In this document: positions 1 to 8,536 of the stretch, piece after piece
Position numbering within the stretch: position 1 is the first letter of the stretch
How the letters are laid out: every line of letters starts with the position of its first letter
DNA from: Bacteroides finegoldii DSM 17565
GTDB lineage: Bacteria > Bacteroidota > Bacteroidia > Bacteroidales > Bacteroidaceae
Length of the DNA: 64,000 nt
Assembly (NCBI RefSeq): GCF_000156195.1
Contig: NZ_GG688335.1
Coordinates: 956-64,955 of the forward strand
Reading direction: 5' to 3'
The notes under the pieces: generated by a model
Told to the model about the DNA's origin: nothing
The model's input: only the letters and a program-made list of their open reading frames with translations
The model's database searches: none
Made by a program: the position numbers and the translations under genes

Positions 1-250
1 CAGGTAGGGAAATGTATTCATCAAGAAATTCATATTCATTTGCTCAAATTTAAGCACCCGAAGTCTGTCCTACTGCTTTTTCGTGGACTTCAGCCATTAA
101 TTGGTCAGCAATGCCGTGGGCAATATTTATTGATAGTTTGGAGGAACTGTCAGCATTACTTGGAATTCCTTTGCTATCAATAGTCATTACACCGCTAGAT
201 AGCAGCTCTTTGTGATATTTTTTTCTCGCCTCTGCAATAAGTGCGTTCAT
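1..250 (-). pseudogene. ApaLI-like type II restriction endonuclease, 5' part, frameshifted
   Basis: An ORF of 66 codons starts at 250 and stops at 50. Its sequence (SNADSSSKL, then GQTSGA) resembles what I remember of the N-terminal part of ApaLI-like restriction endonucleases. The stop comes from a shift of reading frame: dropping one T from the GCTTAAA run (plus strand about 52-54) continues the frame as AKFEQMNMNFLMNTFPYL, open to the window edge. That continuation fits the expected GQTxGxxFE pattern. The gene overlaps the 3' end of the methyltransferase gene by 56 bp, as in a compact restriction-modification operon. The shift may be a real mutation that disarms the nuclease, or a sequencing error. 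The rest of the gene lies outside the window, and the ApaLI assignment rests on memory of the family. Confidence 0.6.
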
Positions 251-1178
251 AATCCAATACCTTTTTGATTTGCAACCCTATTTTCATAGCAACAGGAGGA
301 GGGAAAGCATTGCCGATCATCCGACAGGCAATCGTCTTACGCTTGCCGAAATCCCAACTATCGGGGAATCCCTGAAGTCTTGCAAGCATTTCCGGAGTCA
401 ATCGTGGCATTCCCACGAAGTCTGCGTCAGGAACGTCATTAGCTACCCCCCGACCGTCTACACCAAGCTCTGCCCACGCCTTACGTGCTCTTGTCGGGCC
501 CAAGTCTGGACCTCCGTGTTTTTTACTTCCGCCTACTAGAGTGGGAGCTATTTTATTGGCTGTCCGCCTCCATTCTTCGACAGCTTTCCAACCATTAGCT
601 GACATCAAGTCATATAAAGTCTCACCTACAGACAGTGTTTTCTCTGGTATCTTTTCGGGAAACATGAAGACATCTGCCAGATCTCTCCGTATTCCAATAA
701 TAATTACTCGTGGCCGTAGCTGAGGAACACCATAATCAGAAGCATTTAATAATTGAAGATGTGTACTGTAGCCTAATTTTTTCAACGTTTGAAGTACCTG
801 TTCCCGATAAGCATTAAACTTAGAGCTTAAAATTCCACGGACATTTTCTATCATAACGATACGCGGATTAATTTCCTGCACAAGTCGGAGCATCTGAGGA
901 AAAAGATCACGCTCATCATCAGCTCCCAGTTGTTTGCCTGCAACACTAAACGGAGGGCAAGGTACACCTCCTGCTAGCAAATCTATCTGCCCGTAGTAAG
1001 GCTTACCATCAAAATGATGCACATCCTTACAGAAAATATTCCATTCCTGACGATTGCGTTTCAGACATTCGCAATAGTCTTTTTCATATTCGACCAATGC
1101 AACATGAGAGAATCCCGCCATCTCAAGTCCTAATGCTTGACCGCCTGCACCTGCACATATTTCTATGGAATTATACAT
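195..1178 (-). CDS. C5-cytosine DNA methyltransferase (type II RM)
   Basis: Transfers a methyl group to carbon 5 of cytosine in a target site, protecting DNA from the partner nuclease. All main motifs are present in order: motif I ICAGAGGQALG, motif IV GGVPCPPFS with the catalytic Cys at about residue 74, motif VI MIENVRG, motif VIII YGVPQLRPR, a short target-recognition region containing GGSKKHGGPDLGPTRAR, motif IX MLARLQGFPDSW and motif X GNAFPPPVA. A TTG at 1214 extends the frame by 12 codons, but that TTG lies inside a good -7 promoter element (1212-1219), so the ATG at 1178 is the likely start and gives 327 residues. It overlaps the downstream ApaLI-like nuclease gene. The target site cannot be read from the sequence; an ApaLI-like partner would suggest GTGCAC. 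Confidence 0.93.
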   Translation of the reverse strand: MYNSIEICAGAGGQALGLEMAGFSHVALVEYEKDYCECLKRNRQEWNIFCKDVHHFDGKPYYGQIDLLAGGVPCPPFSVAGKQLGADDERDLFPQMLRLVQEINPRIVMIENVRGILSSKFNAYREQVLQTLKKLGYSTHLQLLNASDYGVPQLRPRVIIIGIRRDLADVFMFPEKIPEKTLSVGETLYDLMSANGWKAVEEWRRTANKIAPTLVGGSKKHGGPDLGPTRARKAWAELGVDGRGVANDVPDADFVGMPRLTPEMLARLQGFPDSWDFGKRKTIACRMIGNAFPPPVAMKIGLQIKKVLDYERTYCRGEKKISQRAAI

Positions 1179-1211
1179 ATAAGGATCATTCAAGTTTATA
1201 AGTTTCAGATG

Positions 1212-1242
1212 CAAAAATACGATATTCTTTTATCAATGCCAA
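1212..1242 (-). promoter_or_regulatory. Promoter of the restriction-modification genes
   Basis: On the minus strand a perfect Bacteroides -7 element, TATTTTTG (1212-1219), is preceded after 19 bp by TTGG (1239-1242), one mismatch from the -33 element TTTG. The implied transcript start lies just downstream, so translation must start at the ATG at 1178 and not at the upstream TTG. Confidence 0.6.
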
Positions 1243-1269
1243 TAACTCGGTGTTTAAATATGGCTTATC

Positions 1270-3048
1270 TCACGCAAAGATATCGCTCCGCAGAATATAA
1301 CCGATAACATCTCCCTTACGTACGGTAGCGCCTTGCTGTGCACATATCTCCACCACACGTCCGGTAAATCCGGTTAGAATCTTTTCATATTCCCCCCACG
1401 GAGTGGAAAGATAACAAAAGACTTCGTCATGCTGATATTTACGCCCGATGAATGGAGCAATGGATGGTCCCTCTACGGAAACTTCCCAAAGTACCTGTCC
1501 GTTATCAGGGGCAATAACCGGATCTGCCTTGGCACGTTTCAACTTCTTAATTTCCTCTTCCGAATACCCGTTCTTTGCCATTGCCGCATCCTTAGCATGT
1601 TGCAACTCTTCCTCAAAACGCTTTTTGGCAACCCCGGACTTATAATCACGATACTGGCGATCGTGCATAGCCAGTTCAAAAAGTTCTTCGTCATCCTCTC
1701 CATATTCCCAGCCATTTTCATCCATTTCCTTTCGATATTCATCCAAAGCATCCGGATAATTCAACTGCGGGTCGGTATCGACAAATTCATATCCTTTAGA
1801 TTTCGCCAACTCTATAATCTCCGGTGCAAGCGTACCAGGAAGACGTCCACTTTTACCCAGAATCATATCCCAAGTATGGTTATCTATCATTGTCCAACGT
1901 TCTTCCCCTTTTACCTGCTGCATAAGATTCATTAATGCAACATTTTTCACATACTGGCTGAAAGGAGTCACCAAAGGAGGATAACCCAGCTTGGGCCATA
2001 CATATTCCACTTCATCAAAAAGCATCACAAGCAGATCATCCAGACTAAGTTCCGGCTCATTCTTACTCCTTAATATCATATTGATGCCGGAATGCACTCC
2101 TTTCAGGTCTGCCATCATGGAACCCATCATGCCACCCGGCAAACCACATTTCAGTAGAAGCGAAGACATATATTTGTTGGTAGGATCCATAAAATAACCC
2201 AGAAAATCATCAATGAATTCTTGCGTCATCGCACGAGCTTTCATATATGCTTTCATATTTATGTCGGGAACCTGGAAGCCTAAATCTTTCAACATAGCCT
2301 GCACAGAGATTACGTCCGGATGCACTTTGCCCCAAGACATCGGTTCCATAGCCACATCAATGATGTCCGCACCATTTTCACAAACCTCAAGGATAGAAGC
2401 CATAGACAATCCCGGTCCGCTATGACCATGATATTGAATCAATATATCCGGATGTTTCTCCTTGATAGTCCTGACCAATTCTCCTAACATACCCGGACGA
2501 CCGATACCTGCCATATCTTTCAAACATATTTCAGGTGCACCGGCCTCAATCAGTCGATCTGCAATTCGGGCATAATACTCAACGGTATGCACCGGAGAAT
2601 ACGTGATACAAAGAGTTGCCTGCGGAATCATACCTGCTTCCAAAGCATATTTAATAGAAGGAATGATGTTTCTCGTCTCATTCAGTCCACAGAAGATACG
2701 GGTGATATCCACTCCTTGCGCATGCTTGACTTTATACATCAGTTTACGCACATCTGCCGGAACCGGGTACATGCGCAACGCATTCAATCCGCGATCGAGC
2801 ATATGCGTTTGAATACCCGCTTCTTTAAAAGGCGCAGTAAAAGCACGGACGGCTTTATTAGGATTTTCGCCGTACAACAGATTCACTTGTTCAAAAGCAC
2901 CACCGTTTGTTTCAACTCTAGCAAAACAACTCATCTCAATAATCAAAGGAGCAATACGGACAAGCTGATCAACCCGAGGTTGATATTTACCGGAAGATTG
3001 CCACATGTCCCGATAAACAAGACTGAATTTAATTTCCTTTTTCATCAT
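1270..3048 (-). CDS. OadA/pyruvate carboxylase-type carboxyltransferase with degenerate biotinyl domain
   Basis: The N-terminal TIM barrel is that of the oxaloacetate decarboxylase alpha subunit / pyruvate carboxylase carboxyltransferase family. Candidate metal ligands are present: D14 in YRDMWQS, the lysine of CLKDMAG (about 177) and the two histidines of YHGHSG (about 207 and 209). A conserved PYC_OADA-like region and an acidic linker follow. The last 75 residues look like a biotinyl domain, but where EAMKM should be the sequence reads STPWGEYEKIL, so there is no lysine to carry biotin. The protein would therefore need a separate biotin carrier, or does something else. The ATGs at 3048 and 3045 are both usable; the longer frame begins with TTG. 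It stands alone, with no sodium-pump beta or gamma subunit nearby. Confidence 0.85.
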   Translation of the reverse strand: MMKKEIKFSLVYRDMWQSSGKYQPRVDQLVRIAPLIIEMSCFARVETNGGAFEQVNLLYGENPNKAVRAFTAPFKEAGIQTHMLDRGLNALRMYPVPADVRKLMYKVKHAQGVDITRIFCGLNETRNIIPSIKYALEAGMIPQATLCITYSPVHTVEYYARIADRLIEAGAPEICLKDMAGIGRPGMLGELVRTIKEKHPDILIQYHGHSGPGLSMASILEVCENGADIIDVAMEPMSWGKVHPDVISVQAMLKDLGFQVPDINMKAYMKARAMTQEFIDDFLGYFMDPTNKYMSSLLLKCGLPGGMMGSMMADLKGVHSGINMILRSKNEPELSLDDLLVMLFDEVEYVWPKLGYPPLVTPFSQYVKNVALMNLMQQVKGEERWTMIDNHTWDMILGKSGRLPGTLAPEIIELAKSKGYEFVDTDPQLNYPDALDEYRKEMDENGWEYGEDDEELFELAMHDRQYRDYKSGVAKKRFEEELQHAKDAAMAKNGYSEEEIKKLKRAKADPVIAPDNGQVLWEVSVEGPSIAPFIGRKYQHDEVFCYLSTPWGEYEKILTGFTGRVVEICAQQGATVRKGDVIGYILRSDIFA

Positions 3049-3091
3049 AGCCAATAATAAGTGATTTTTTCTTCGGTTAACTTCACATATA

Positions 3092-3125
3092 CAAATATAA
3101 GGGTTTAAACTGACATATAGTCAAA
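3092..3125 (-). promoter_or_regulatory. Candidate promoter of the carboxyltransferase gene
   Basis: TATATTTG at 3092-3099 (minus strand) matches the Bacteroides -7 element. TTTG at 3122-3125 lies 22 bp upstream, slightly wider than the usual 19-21 bp. The element is about 45 bp before the start codon. Confidence 0.5.
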
Positions 3126-3279
3126 CAATCACCTTAAAAAATAGATATAAAGAGATGTTTAATATCATAATGCAAGAAAACCACCCCTATATAGATCCAT
3201 TCACTATAAATAACAAATCAAATTGTTTTATGTTCGTACATATATCATTCCTTTAAGATCGCCAAATACTTCATCGACT

Positions 3280-3567
3280 TCATTCAAGGTATAAACAAAC
3301 CAAGATAACCATCAGGCATAATCCACTTGTCAAGAGCTTTATTATACTCAAAATTACTATTACAATAATTAATATAAGATGCAATATTGACTGAATCATT
3401 AAAATAAAGATTTCATCATTTTTTATTGTTATTACTCTAGTAAATAATGGTATTAGTGAGAACCTAAAATTGTAAAGCGCAAATACACAGCAACATACAA
3501 GTATATATTTCACGAGCCCTTCGAAATACAATGAAACATATTCAAGAAGGCTTGCATTTCTCTCCAT
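3280..3567 (-). CDS. Possible small membrane protein, doubtful
   Basis: Ninety-five codons starting with MERNAS. Two hydrophobic stretches (about residues 19-42 and 52-94) would make two or three membrane segments. No family is recognised. The region is AT-rich, where chance ORFs are often hydrophobic, and no clear ribosome binding site is seen. A weak promoter-like TACATTTA lies just upstream of the start. It may be real or a chance ORF. Confidence 0.25.
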   Translation of the reverse strand: MERNASLLEYVSLYFEGLVKYILVCCCVFALYNFRFSLIPLFTRVITIKNDEIFILMIQSILHLILIIVIVILSIIKLLTSGLCLMVILVCLYLE

Positions 3568-3751
3568 TATTTACCATAAATGTACTATATTTTATCCATT
3601 AGAAGTGCGTCGTGTCCGATAACAGTGAAAATCAGTGAAAGAATTTAAAAGAGAAACAAATACAACAGAATTATTTGGAAAGAATCAGTTGAACATTTAC
3701 ATTTGTCATGTGATTTTTTTCATAGTATTAGATTTAAGGTTAACAAAGGTT

Positions 3752-3776
3752 GGAGCAAGGCGTTGCTCCTTTTTTT
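3752..3776 (+). terminator. Rho-independent terminator-like hairpin, plus orientation
   Basis: GGAGCAA (3752-3758), loop GGCG, TTGCTCC (3763-3769), then seven T (3770-3776). The T run is on the plus strand, yet no plus-strand gene lies upstream within this window. On the minus strand the same hairpin sits about 40 bp after the dprA stop and could cap that transcript, though without a T tract. Confidence 0.6.
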
Positions 3777-3806
3777 ATGTCCATATGTGAGATTAGTTCA
3801 TGCGAG

Positions 3807-4931
3807 TTAATTCAATAACTGGTACATTCCTCCTGCCAATACACGAATCACCCCTTTCATTTCCAGTTCAAAAAGAATAGCGGTCATCTTATTTACAGGA
3901 ATATCTGCTTCTACTACAAGAGAATTGATTTGCAGATTTCCCAGTTTCTCCAAAATAGCGACAATTTTTTGTTCCTCTTCAGACAGTTCAATAAAAAGAC
4001 TACGCTGCACACTTACCTTTTCTGAAAGAGTCGTCTGCATATTCCAGCCCATAGCCTGCACAAAATCTTCGGCAGATAATAACAGGGATGCTTTATTATC
4101 CCTAATCAACCGATTGCATCCTTTTGAATATTCATCACCCATGCGACCGGGGAAAGCGAAACAATCGCGATGATAACCTTCAGCAAGTTCGGCTGTAATC
4201 AATGAACCTCCCTTTTCTGCCGACTCAATGACGATGGTAGCATCACACATACCGGCAACAATACGGTTTCGACTGATAAAATTATGGCGATCGGGATTCG
4301 TTCCGGACAGAAATTCGGTCAGTAATCCCCCTTTTTCAAGCATATCAACAGCTGTTTTCCGATGGACATGAGGATAAATACGATCCAGCCCATGAGCTAA
4401 AACACCTACTGTAGGTAATTCATTAGCCAAAGCTTCACGATGCGCATGAATATCGATTCCATAAGCAAGTCCGCTGACTACAAGTACATCAGGACAAAGC
4501 GCCTTCAGATCCCGCAGAAAAGAGGCGCAGATTTGTGTCCCATAATCAGTAGCATTACGGGTTCCTACCATATTCAGGATATGAAGGGAATTTAGATCGG
4601 CATTTCCTTTAAAGAAAAGGACGACAGGGGCATCTTCACATTCCCGCAAACGGGAAGGATAAGCTTCATCATAAAAGGACAGACAGGAGATACGATTCTT
4701 CCGGATAAATTCATATTCTTGCTCGGCGCGAAACACAGCTTGCGGACAATCCAATGCCTCTATCACCCGTTGACTTACTTCTGGAATACGTTCCTGTATT
4801 TCTTTGCGCAGACGGAAGACATCAACGGCATTACCCATTCCATCTATCAAATGTTTTGCTCCTATGTGCCCGATACCGGGCACCATTGTCAGAGCAATAC
4901 TATAAATTTGTTCTTCTTCGGAGCTGTTCAT
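3807..4931 (-). CDS. dprA: DNA-processing protein DprA
   Basis: Cytoplasmic single-stranded-DNA-binding protein that loads RecA on incoming DNA in transformation and is widely kept in non-competent bacteria. Length (374 residues) is normal. A helix-hairpin-helix-like N-terminus (MVPGIGHIGAKHL) is followed by the DprA/Smf Rossmann fold: VGTRNATDYG (about 121), SGLAYGIDIHAH (about 152), the LTEFLSG and NRIVAGMCDATIVIE region, FPGRMGDEYSKGCNRLI (about 257), and a C-terminal winged-helix domain. Its ATG overlaps the stop of the upstream thioesterase gene (ATGA), so the two are translated from one message with the U32 gene. Confidence 0.95.
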   Translation of the reverse strand: MNSSEEEQIYSIALTMVPGIGHIGAKHLIDGMGNAVDVFRLRKEIQERIPEVSQRVIEALDCPQAVFRAEQEYEFIRKNRISCLSFYDEAYPSRLRECEDAPVVLFFKGNADLNSLHILNMVGTRNATDYGTQICASFLRDLKALCPDVLVVSGLAYGIDIHAHREALANELPTVGVLAHGLDRIYPHVHRKTAVDMLEKGGLLTEFLSGTNPDRHNFISRNRIVAGMCDATIVIESAEKGGSLITAELAEGYHRDCFAFPGRMGDEYSKGCNRLIRDNKASLLLSAEDFVQAMGWNMQTTLSEKVSVQRSLFIELSEEEQKIVAILEKLGNLQINSLVVEADIPVNKMTAILFELEMKGVIRVLAGGMYQLLN

Positions 4932-5329
4932 TTCAGGTAGGGAGCAAAGACGTTATCGAACAATTCGCTGTCACTTAAACGTCCGTTTACCACACATACC
5001 GTCTCAACAGTGGATTTCACTACTACTTTATTATCATTCTTACGGAAGATATCCTGATAAAACACATACTTGATACCTTCCTTTTTCATATATAGTTTCG
5101 AGACAAACTCATCTCCGCTTTTCAATGGAGTCTTGAATGCCATACTAATACGTGCCACTACCGGATCGACTCCCTGCTCATGAAGTGCAGCAAAACTGAC
5201 ACCCACCGAAGTCAGAAACTCGTGACGGGTATGTTCCAGATAGTGCTGATAATTGGCATTATTGACAATACCTTGAAGGTCACATTCGTAATCGCGAACC
5301 TTCATTTCCAATTCATAGATATAGTTCAT
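4928..5329 (-). CDS. YbgC-type acyl-CoA thioesterase (hot-dog fold)
   Basis: A 133-residue single hot-dog domain of the 4-hydroxybenzoyl-CoA thioesterase family. The signature VRDYECDLQGIVNNANYQHY carries the conserved Asp (D17) followed by G and N residues that line the thioester pocket. It should hydrolyse acyl-CoA thioesters in the cytoplasm; the substrate cannot be inferred. It is the middle gene of a three-gene operon: 33 bp after the U32 gene and overlapping dprA by 4 bp. Confidence 0.88.
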   Translation of the reverse strand: MNYIYELEMKVRDYECDLQGIVNNANYQHYLEHTRHEFLTSVGVSFAALHEQGVDPVVARISMAFKTPLKSGDEFVSKLYMKKEGIKYVFYQDIFRKNDNKVVVKSTVETVCVVNGRLSDSELFDNVFAPYLK

Positions 5330-5362
5330 TTAAATTGAGAATTAAAAGTTGAGAAATAACAG

Positions 5363-6646
5363 TTAGCCTCTTTTTTGCTCAATATCGAGCCCTTTGAACT
5401 TCTTCAATTCTTCGGTCGATACCAGTTTATACAGCTTGTCACTGGGACGTATCTTATCCGATTTCATGGAGAAATGCTGTCCCTTCTTCACTGTTTGCAC
5501 AGATTCCAAGTCAACACGGGCTTCTTCCAAAGTCATAAATAGTGCACCGGTAGTCGGCCCTGTAATGAGAAGCTTATCGCCTACACTTACTTCAGCAGCT
5601 TCTACCAGGAATTCGGAAACTCCGATATTGGAAAAGTATTTGATACCTTTACCTACATAAATCTTACGTTCCGTAGCTGCCGAACCATAATTCCTGGTCC
5701 ATTCGCCCAAACGCTGTCCCAAGTAATATCCATCCCAGAAGCCACGGTTGAATACGGTTTTCAGGCGTTCATCCCAAGCCGCAATCTTTTCATCGGTGAA
5801 TGTTCCATCCAAATAAGCCTTGATAGCTTCTTTGTAACATTCAACCACCGTACGTACATATTCAGGTCCACGGGCACGGCCTTCAATCTTGAATACACGT
5901 ACACCGGCATCCAACATTTTATTCATAAAATGGATGGTCTTCAAGTCTTTGGGAGACATGATATATTCGTTATCAATATCCAGTTCCACATCCGTTTCCT
6001 TATCACGAACCGTGTAAGAACGACGACATACCTGCATACAAGCACCGCGATTGGCCGAATGATTCATCTCATGTAAAGAGAGATAGCATTTACCCGATAC
6101 TGCCATACAAAGCGCGCCGTGGCAGAACATTTCGATACGAAGTTGTTCGCCGCTCGGACCACAAATATGTTCTTCCTGTATCTGACGATAAATCTCGGCC
6201 ACCTGTTCCAAATTCAACTCACGAGCCAATACTACCACATCTGCAAATTGTGCGTAGAATTTTAAAGCCTCTGCATTGGAGATATTCAACTGGGTAGAAA
6301 GATGCACCTCCTGTCCTATCTGACGGGCATAATTCATCACTGCCACATCAGCTGCAATCACCGCAGAAATTCCCGCTTCCTTGGCTGCATCGACAATAGT
6401 ATGCATCAGAGGGATATCTTTATCATAGATAATCGTATTGACCGTCAGGTAACTCTTCATCCCGTGCTCATCACACGTACGAGCTATTTCCCGCAAATCA
6501 TCAATCGTGAATGTATTAGCCGAACGGGCACGCATATTCAGGTTTTCTATACCGAAATAGATAGAATCGGCACCTGCCTGAATGGCCGCAGCAAGAGATT
6601 CGCGCGACCCCACAGGAGCCATTATTTCAAAATCTTTTATATTCAT
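5363..6646 (-). CDS. U32 family protein (TrhP/YegQ-like tRNA hydroxylation or peptidase U32)
   Basis: The start MNIKDFEIMAPVGS and the TIM-barrel pattern AGADSIYFG, with STQLNISN and VLARELNLEQV, are typical of the U32 family. The cysteine cluster expected for the family is present: CHGALC, SGKC, RGACMQVCRR. Known members include TrhP (YegQ), which takes part in 5-hydroxyuridine formation in tRNA wobble uridines, and proteins annotated as collagenase-like peptidases. The cysteine pattern and length (427) favour the tRNA-modification group. It is the first gene of the operon U32 - thioesterase - dprA. The divergent neighbour starts 90 bp away. Confidence 0.85.
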   Translation of the reverse strand: MNIKDFEIMAPVGSRESLAAAIQAGADSIYFGIENLNMRARSANTFTIDDLREIARTCDEHGMKSYLTVNTIIYDKDIPLMHTIVDAAKEAGISAVIAADVAVMNYARQIGQEVHLSTQLNISNAEALKFYAQFADVVVLARELNLEQVAEIYRQIQEEHICGPSGEQLRIEMFCHGALCMAVSGKCYLSLHEMNHSANRGACMQVCRRSYTVRDKETDVELDIDNEYIMSPKDLKTIHFMNKMLDAGVRVFKIEGRARGPEYVRTVVECYKEAIKAYLDGTFTDEKIAAWDERLKTVFNRGFWDGYYLGQRLGEWTRNYGSAATERKIYVGKGIKYFSNIGVSEFLVEAAEVSVGDKLLITGPTTGALFMTLEEARVDLESVQTVKKGQHFSMKSDKIRPSDKLYKLVSTEELKKFKGLDIEQKRG

Positions 6647-6684
6647 TTTACTGTCTGATAATCATTAAATATGATAGAAATATG

Positions 6685-6712
6685 CAAAGGTACGAATTTA
6701 TCCGTATTTTTG
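6685..6712. promoter_or_regulatory. Two divergent -7 promoter elements, 12 bp apart
   Basis: Minus strand TACCTTTG (6685-6692) serves the U32 operon. Plus strand TATTTTTG (6705-6712) serves the AlbA_2-type gene. Each element lies within the other's upstream promoter zone, so the two polymerases would compete. No good -33 element is visible for either. Confidence 0.6.
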
Positions 6713-6736
6713 CAGAGAATAAAGCAGAAAGAAGAA

Positions 6737-8527
6737 ATGGAAAATAAGAAACCTATCGTACTCAACAATCTGGAAGAGTGGGATTTTACCGACTATATAG
6801 ACTCGTTGATACAAAAAGAGGAGGCTGTAGATTTGGAATTCAAGGTTGCCAAAGATGGTCTTCCTAATAGCTTATGGGATACTTATTCTTCTTTTGCCAA
6901 TACGGATGGGGGAGTCATTGTGCTTGGTGTGAAAGAGCATAAACAGCAATTCATTATAGAAGGACTGACTAAAGAACAAATCAGCCAATACAAAAAAGAC
7001 TTCTGGAATCAAATTAATAATCCGGATTGCGTAAATGAGAATCTGCTTTCCGACAATGACTTATACGAAGGTCGCTATAAAGAAAGAAATCTGCTTCTCA
7101 TCTATGTTCCCTGTGCAAACCGTGTGCAGCGCCCTATCTACAGGACAAGAAACCCTTTCGGTGGGCATACATTTAAACGCAACCATGAAGGAGATTATAA
7201 GTGTACGGATGCAGAAGTCAGACGCATGATTGCCGATTCGGACGAAAGTCATCCCCGTGACTCTAGGATTCTGCCCAATTACTCGATGGAAGACATTGAT
7301 AAGGAAACATTGATTCAATACAGACAGCTTTTTGCCAATTTGAAACCATCTCATCCATGGCTTAATTTAAATGATATTGAATTTCTGACTAAACTTGAAG
7401 CATATCGCAAGGACAGAAGTACGAAAGTAGAAGGTTTCACATTGGCAGGCATACTGATGTTTGGAAAGACAGAAAGTATTACCGATCCCGAATGTGCGCC
7501 CAATTATTTCCCCGACTATAGAGAGCATCTTAACGAAAACTCCGATATTCGATGGACGGATAGAATCTGTCCGGACGGAACTTGGGAAGCCAATCTCTTT
7601 CAGTTTTATCGCAAGGTTCATCCCAAACTAACTGCTCCCCTGCCTAAGCCCTTCCTTATCAGAAACGGAATACGTATTGATGAGACACCTACGCACATTG
7701 CTGTGCGCGAAGCTTTTATCAATACGCTTATCCACTGTGATTTCTCGGAGGAGGGCAATATTGTTGTCGAACAATGGGTAGATAAGTACCGATTTAAAAA
7801 TCCCGGAACAATGCTGGTCAGCAAAGCTCAATATTATCTAGGAGGAGATAGCGTCTGCCGCAATAAAGCCTTGCAGAAGATGTTTATGCTAATCGGGTTT
7901 TCCGAAAAAGCGGGAAGCGGAGTGAATAAGATCATTAAAGGTTGGAGGGAAGCAAACTGGCAGAAACCGTATGTTGAAGAATTCAGCCGACCGGATAAGG
8001 TGGAACTAACCCTGCCTATGATTAGTTTATTGCCGGATGATGCTGTAATTAAACTAAAGGAGCTGTTTGATGGAAAGGTTGAGAACTTGACGCAAGATGA
8101 GTTGACAGCCTTAGTAACTTGTTACAGTGAGGGGGGGATTAATAATACCCAACTGCAATATGTTATTCCGCAACACCGTTCTGATATTACAAAAATGCTG
8201 AAAAAGCTTTGTAATCAAGGATTCCTTATTTCAGAAGGAAACAGAAGGGGAACAAAATATCATGTCAACGATCCGGAGAGGAAGGTTGGAAGCTCAAAAA
8301 GACTCAAATTCGAAGAACTTCAATCCATAATAATATCCATTGCAGAAGACTACATCACATTAGATGAAATCGCTAAAAGAACAAACAGAACCTTTGACTA
8401 TATTGCCAATAAAATAATTCCACGAATGCTAAAGAATAGGACTATCGAATATTTATATCCCGGAGTACCCAATCATCCGAAACAAAAATATAAAGCAACC
8501 AATAAGAAAACGAATAATAAGCAGTAA
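6737..8527 (+). CDS. AlbA_2/Schlafen-type ATP-binding protein (RecG-like C-terminal ATPase)
   Basis: Residues about 25-160 form an AlbA_2 (Schlafen-like) domain with LEFKVAKDGLPNSLWDTYSSFANTDGG and IVLGVKE. Residues about 310-415 look like the ATP-binding C-terminal region of this family (AVREAFINTLIHCDF, then FRNPG-like and GSGVNKI motifs). The last 200 residues contain one or two winged-helix segments (LKKLCNQGFLISEGNRRGTKYHV). The family is often mis-named ATP-dependent helicase RecG and is thought to act as a DNA-binding regulator; some members sit in defence loci, which I do not see here. The ATG at 6671 lies upstream of the promoter element at 6705-6712, so the ATG at 6737 is the real start (596 residues). 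dusB follows after 9 bp. Confidence 0.85.
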   Translation: MENKKPIVLNNLEEWDFTDYIDSLIQKEEAVDLEFKVAKDGLPNSLWDTYSSFANTDGGVIVLGVKEHKQQFIIEGLTKEQISQYKKDFWNQINNPDCVNENLLSDNDLYEGRYKERNLLLIYVPCANRVQRPIYRTRNPFGGHTFKRNHEGDYKCTDAEVRRMIADSDESHPRDSRILPNYSMEDIDKETLIQYRQLFANLKPSHPWLNLNDIEFLTKLEAYRKDRSTKVEGFTLAGILMFGKTESITDPECAPNYFPDYREHLNENSDIRWTDRICPDGTWEANLFQFYRKVHPKLTAPLPKPFLIRNGIRIDETPTHIAVREAFINTLIHCDFSEEGNIVVEQWVDKYRFKNPGTMLVSKAQYYLGGDSVCRNKALQKMFMLIGFSEKAGSGVNKIIKGWREANWQKPYVEEFSRPDKVELTLPMISLLPDDAVIKLKELFDGKVENLTQDELTALVTCYSEGGINNTQLQYVIPQHRSDITKMLKKLCNQGFLISEGNRRGTKYHVNDPERKVGSSKRLKFEELQSIIISIAEDYITLDEIAKRTNRTFDYIANKIIPRMLKNRTIEYLYPGVPNHPKQKYKATNKKTNNKQ

Positions 8528-8536
8528 TACTTATAT

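Larger units (their letters stand above)
3055..3806. other. AT-rich intergenic stretch of about 750 bp
   Basis: Apart from the promoter at 3092-3125, a doubtful small ORF (3280-3567, minus) and the hairpin at 3752-3776, I see no gene here. Base composition is clearly more AT-rich than the flanking genes. Confidence 0.5.

Noticed and set aside
1429..1935. Plus-strand ORF of 168 codons inside the carboxyltransferase gene
   Set aside because: Antisense shadow of a conserved enzyme; no recognisable domain.
6671..6736. Longer N-terminus of the AlbA_2-type protein from the ATG at 6671
   Set aside because: It lies upstream of the -7 element at 6705-6712 and adds a sequence unlike the family.
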